This document shows, piece after piece, positions 61,530 to 64,000 of a stretch of DNA of 64,000 nucleotides (its first letter is position 1; every line of letters starts with the position of its first letter). Position numbers and translations under genes: made by a program. The stretch spans positions 24,019 to 88,018 of the forward strand of contig NW_020170400.1 of NCBI RefSeq assembly GCF_000524195.1. Direction: 5' to 3'. Origin of the DNA: Echinococcus granulosus (taxonomy: Eukaryota > Platyhelminthes > Cestoda > Cyclophyllidea > Taeniidae). A model generated the notes under the pieces. The model ran no database searches. It saw only the letters and a program-made list of their open reading frames with translations, and was not told the DNA's origin.

Positions 61530-63539
61530 TGCACATTGGCACCTAATGGAAGGAAATGAAGTGATGAATGCTCCAGCTAATGGGTTCAAAGCCGTACATC
61601 ATCACCCGGTCTTTCCTTGGAGCACTACTTCCCAAATGCATCTCTACGGTGGCATGCTTCTGGGGCAGGACGCGATTATAAGCAATACCAGCCAAACCCT
61701 CTGATTCGAACCAACTGTACGCATTGCTTTCTTCTCAGTGTTTGGTACTATGGGGCCACTAATACACGATACCTACAGCCTCGTCTATCCGTTCATTATG
61801 TTGGTACCGAGACGTTCCACTCGTGTACAATGAGGAGGAAACCTCTTCTCTTTACTTTTGCTTTTTATTACATCCTCATAAACGACGGCTAATAAATACC
61901 CCCCTTTGAAAAGCAGTCATCCACCTTTCACGCCCTCCTCGATATAAAAGTGATAATAAAAAGTTGAATCCAATAGCTTTTGTACAGATTTACATGTGAA
62001 ATTTCGTCAAAAAGAAAATGTTTATTTCTTTAATTATTTTCTACACGTTTATAACCTTCTTGCTTAGACATCAAAGTTGTGAACAAAGAAGCGGTGCGAA
62101 ACCGGTATGCCGAAACAGATATTTACACGTCTGTGCTGCTTTCAAGGCAGGAGGTCAGGCGGGCGGAGGGCGAAGGGCGAAGAACGAAGGGGGGGAGGTT
62201 GAGAGTGCATGATTCCATTAAATATTTTTTGCCTCAAAACAATTAAGCGAATAAGTCAGGTACGAATAATTTGTACTATCATGAGCGTTCTTTCCTTCCT
62301 CCTTCGCTCTTAATTTTATCAGTCTTATGCTGGCTTTCACCGTTATTTTGTCACTTTTCATTCACTTAGGCTCTTCTATGTCTTCTATCGGTTCTTCAAG
62401 TTAATTGGTTTATCATTTGGTTTTCCTAAATTTTTGTAAATTCTAGTCAGGATTGTGGATACAGGTGGTGAATTGATGGATAACTCGAGGTCCACTTTTG
62501 GTGTGCATTAAGAGGTAGCATTGTCTCCAAGATGAGCTTTCATCACAGAATACAGAATAATTTGCTATTTGATAGTTTATTTAACTGCATATCTTGCTGG
62601 CCTATATCCTCTCAGTTCTGCTGTTGACACACGGTGATATGTAACGCATTGGGACTAAATTGGCCCACAGCTTGATTGGTTATTATTAATTTTACTGCCT
62701 CTTTATTGAACTCCAGAACTCAAAAGGGTCATGATTTTCTTTTCTAGTAATTTTGGGACCTCAAAAGTTAAGAGATACTATCGCATCATAAAATTGTAAA
62801 GGTTAAAGAAACAGATCAGCACTTAGAAGTCAATTATCATTAGATGGATGATGCACGACGACGTCATTTGCACCGGAGATGCCTGTCGAGATCGGCTTTA
62901 AGTGGATCGCAATTTGAAGTTTTCACATGACCCTGGATGGCTTTAATCTTTTGCCCTACGCCGTATTACTATCCAAGAGGACATGGTTGATAAGTTTTGT
63001 GACCCCATGACCTCAAAAGTTCAGCTCTTTCAAGTTTGGGTCGTTGAATTTGCACAGCATGAAGGACTCCACGATATCGGCTATTAAGGATACAGTGGTA
63101 GGGTAAGACCACCTACAAGAAAAGACTAGTCACTTTAGAAGTCAAAACTATGATGCAGTCTCCTCTCCAAACATACTACCATCGGATTTCAAAATAAATC
63201 CCTTTTTTTGCAGAATAACTTTATTAGACCTTAGTCAGAACTTTTTTTCAAATAAAGAGTAACTATATTAGCTTATGTTGTTACCTCTCGCCAAAGAGAC
63301 TCATGTTTGCTGCAAATTTCAGCTTTTGGAAAGTTTCTCCTTTAGAGGGAAACCCTATTTCTAGCCATTTCTGCTTCCATCTCACATTTATTTCCCATCC
63401 ACTTATCTATTCTATTTTTCAAGGAATCGTGCAACTCCGAGATGCCCAGAAGAGATGATAATTACTTAAAGGACAAAGGTTAAGGTGAAGTAAAACCGCC
63501 CTCTCTACCAATCATAAGTGAAGGCACGGGGACTTCAAA
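61530..63539. other. Intergenic, nothing recognised
   Basis: Contains a G-rich purine run near 62150-62210 and short open frames. The segment 61617-61892 is open on the plus strand for 91 codons but lacks an ATG start and known motifs. Confidence 0.4.
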
Positions 63540-63901
63540 TTAGTAAATTATGCAGTACAAGGATTGGTGGAGCATTGCGTTTCGAGTCTTGATTGACTTA
63601 TCTTGACTGCTTCCCACAAAAACGGTGGATTCTGTTGCCTCCAGTGGGCAGGTTTCAGCTGTAATGATTTGGCCTTCAGTAGGAGAACAAAATCTGTCTC
63701 CCACCAAACACGTCCACGAACACAAAACGCGCATTCCTCTGGGAATAAAGTGAGTGTTGGGGTTGTTTGAATGAAGAGGAAAATCCACTTACCTTCTTTC
63801 AAGCATATTGGCACCCGTGAGTGATTGGTATATGGAGACTATTTTCACTGATTCCACAATATTCTCCTTCGAATGGATGTTGGTTAGAAAGAATAGTTTT
63901 A
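63540..63901 (-). CDS. 3' end of an unidentified gene
   Basis: Exon 63901-63793 (donor GAAAGAAG|GTAAGT) joins across a 54-nt intron (63792-63739) to 63738-63540, which ends in TAA; phase agrees (split Arg codon). The joined reading is about 101 residues. The last exon has six cysteines, with a stretch CSPTEGQIITAETCP. The 5' border of the first exon is uncertain and the gene probably extends beyond 64000. I do not recognise it; an extracellular Cys-rich segment is a guess. Confidence 0.42.
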
Positions 63902-64000
63902 CTACTCATGCTATATTCTACTGGAAGCTGAAGAAGTACAATTAGTCAAGTAAATTTCCTTGTAACACTACAAAAACTTTTGAGCAATGGAGGGACTCCG

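Overview
The window is animal nuclear DNA: AT-rich, with spliced genes that have GT-AG introns, long introns and intergenic spacers, and single-copy conserved animal genes. Several genes open with introns of only 33-60 nt and carry kilobase introns further 3'. That pattern is known from parasitic flatworms, so a tapeworm or fluke is my best guess; the lineage is inference, not proven by any gene here. A block of 100 N at 61430-61529 marks an assembly gap.

Four well-supported genes lie on the minus strand and one on the plus strand. Reading from 1 to 64000: the 5' part of a BTB-BACK-kelch gene (1-2821); a complete secretory-pathway Ca2+/Mn2+ P-type ATPase, SPCA/ATP2C type (8520-20412, 15 exons, 991 aa); a complete ELMO/CED-12 engulfment and motility gene (21681-36897, 18 exons, 1011 aa); ribosomal protein S21 on the plus strand (38487-38765, 2 exons, 81 aa); and a complete ALDH3-type aldehyde dehydrogenase homologue (40774-43665, 11 exons, 465 aa). 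In the ALDH3 homologue all three catalytic residues are replaced, so it reads as a pseudoenzyme. I assembled the exon models by hand from splice-site and codon-phase agreement; the four long gene models keep one reading frame throughout.

From 45 to 64 kb no gene is recognised with confidence. There are several phase-consistent exon pairs or triplets of unknown proteins (45.2-45.5, 48.4, 54.8-55.2, 57.2-57.7 and 63.5-63.9 kb on the minus strand; 60.1-60.4 kb on the plus strand) and one exon resembling a transposase C-terminal cysteine domain (47.7 kb).

Repeats: one interspersed family has three copies inside ELMO introns, one of them inverted. A second family has one copy 5' of SPCA and two copies 5' of ELMO. 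A possible duplicated exon lies at 48.4 and 52.2 kb. A pre-miRNA-like hairpin sits alone in the spacer between the kelch and SPCA genes (6349-6424).

The genes do not form one pathway. SPCA loads the Golgi with Ca2+ and Mn2+, ELMO drives Rac activation with DOCK proteins, kelch proteins are usually Cullin-3 adaptors, and S21 belongs to the small ribosomal subunit. Neighbourhood therefore says nothing about function.
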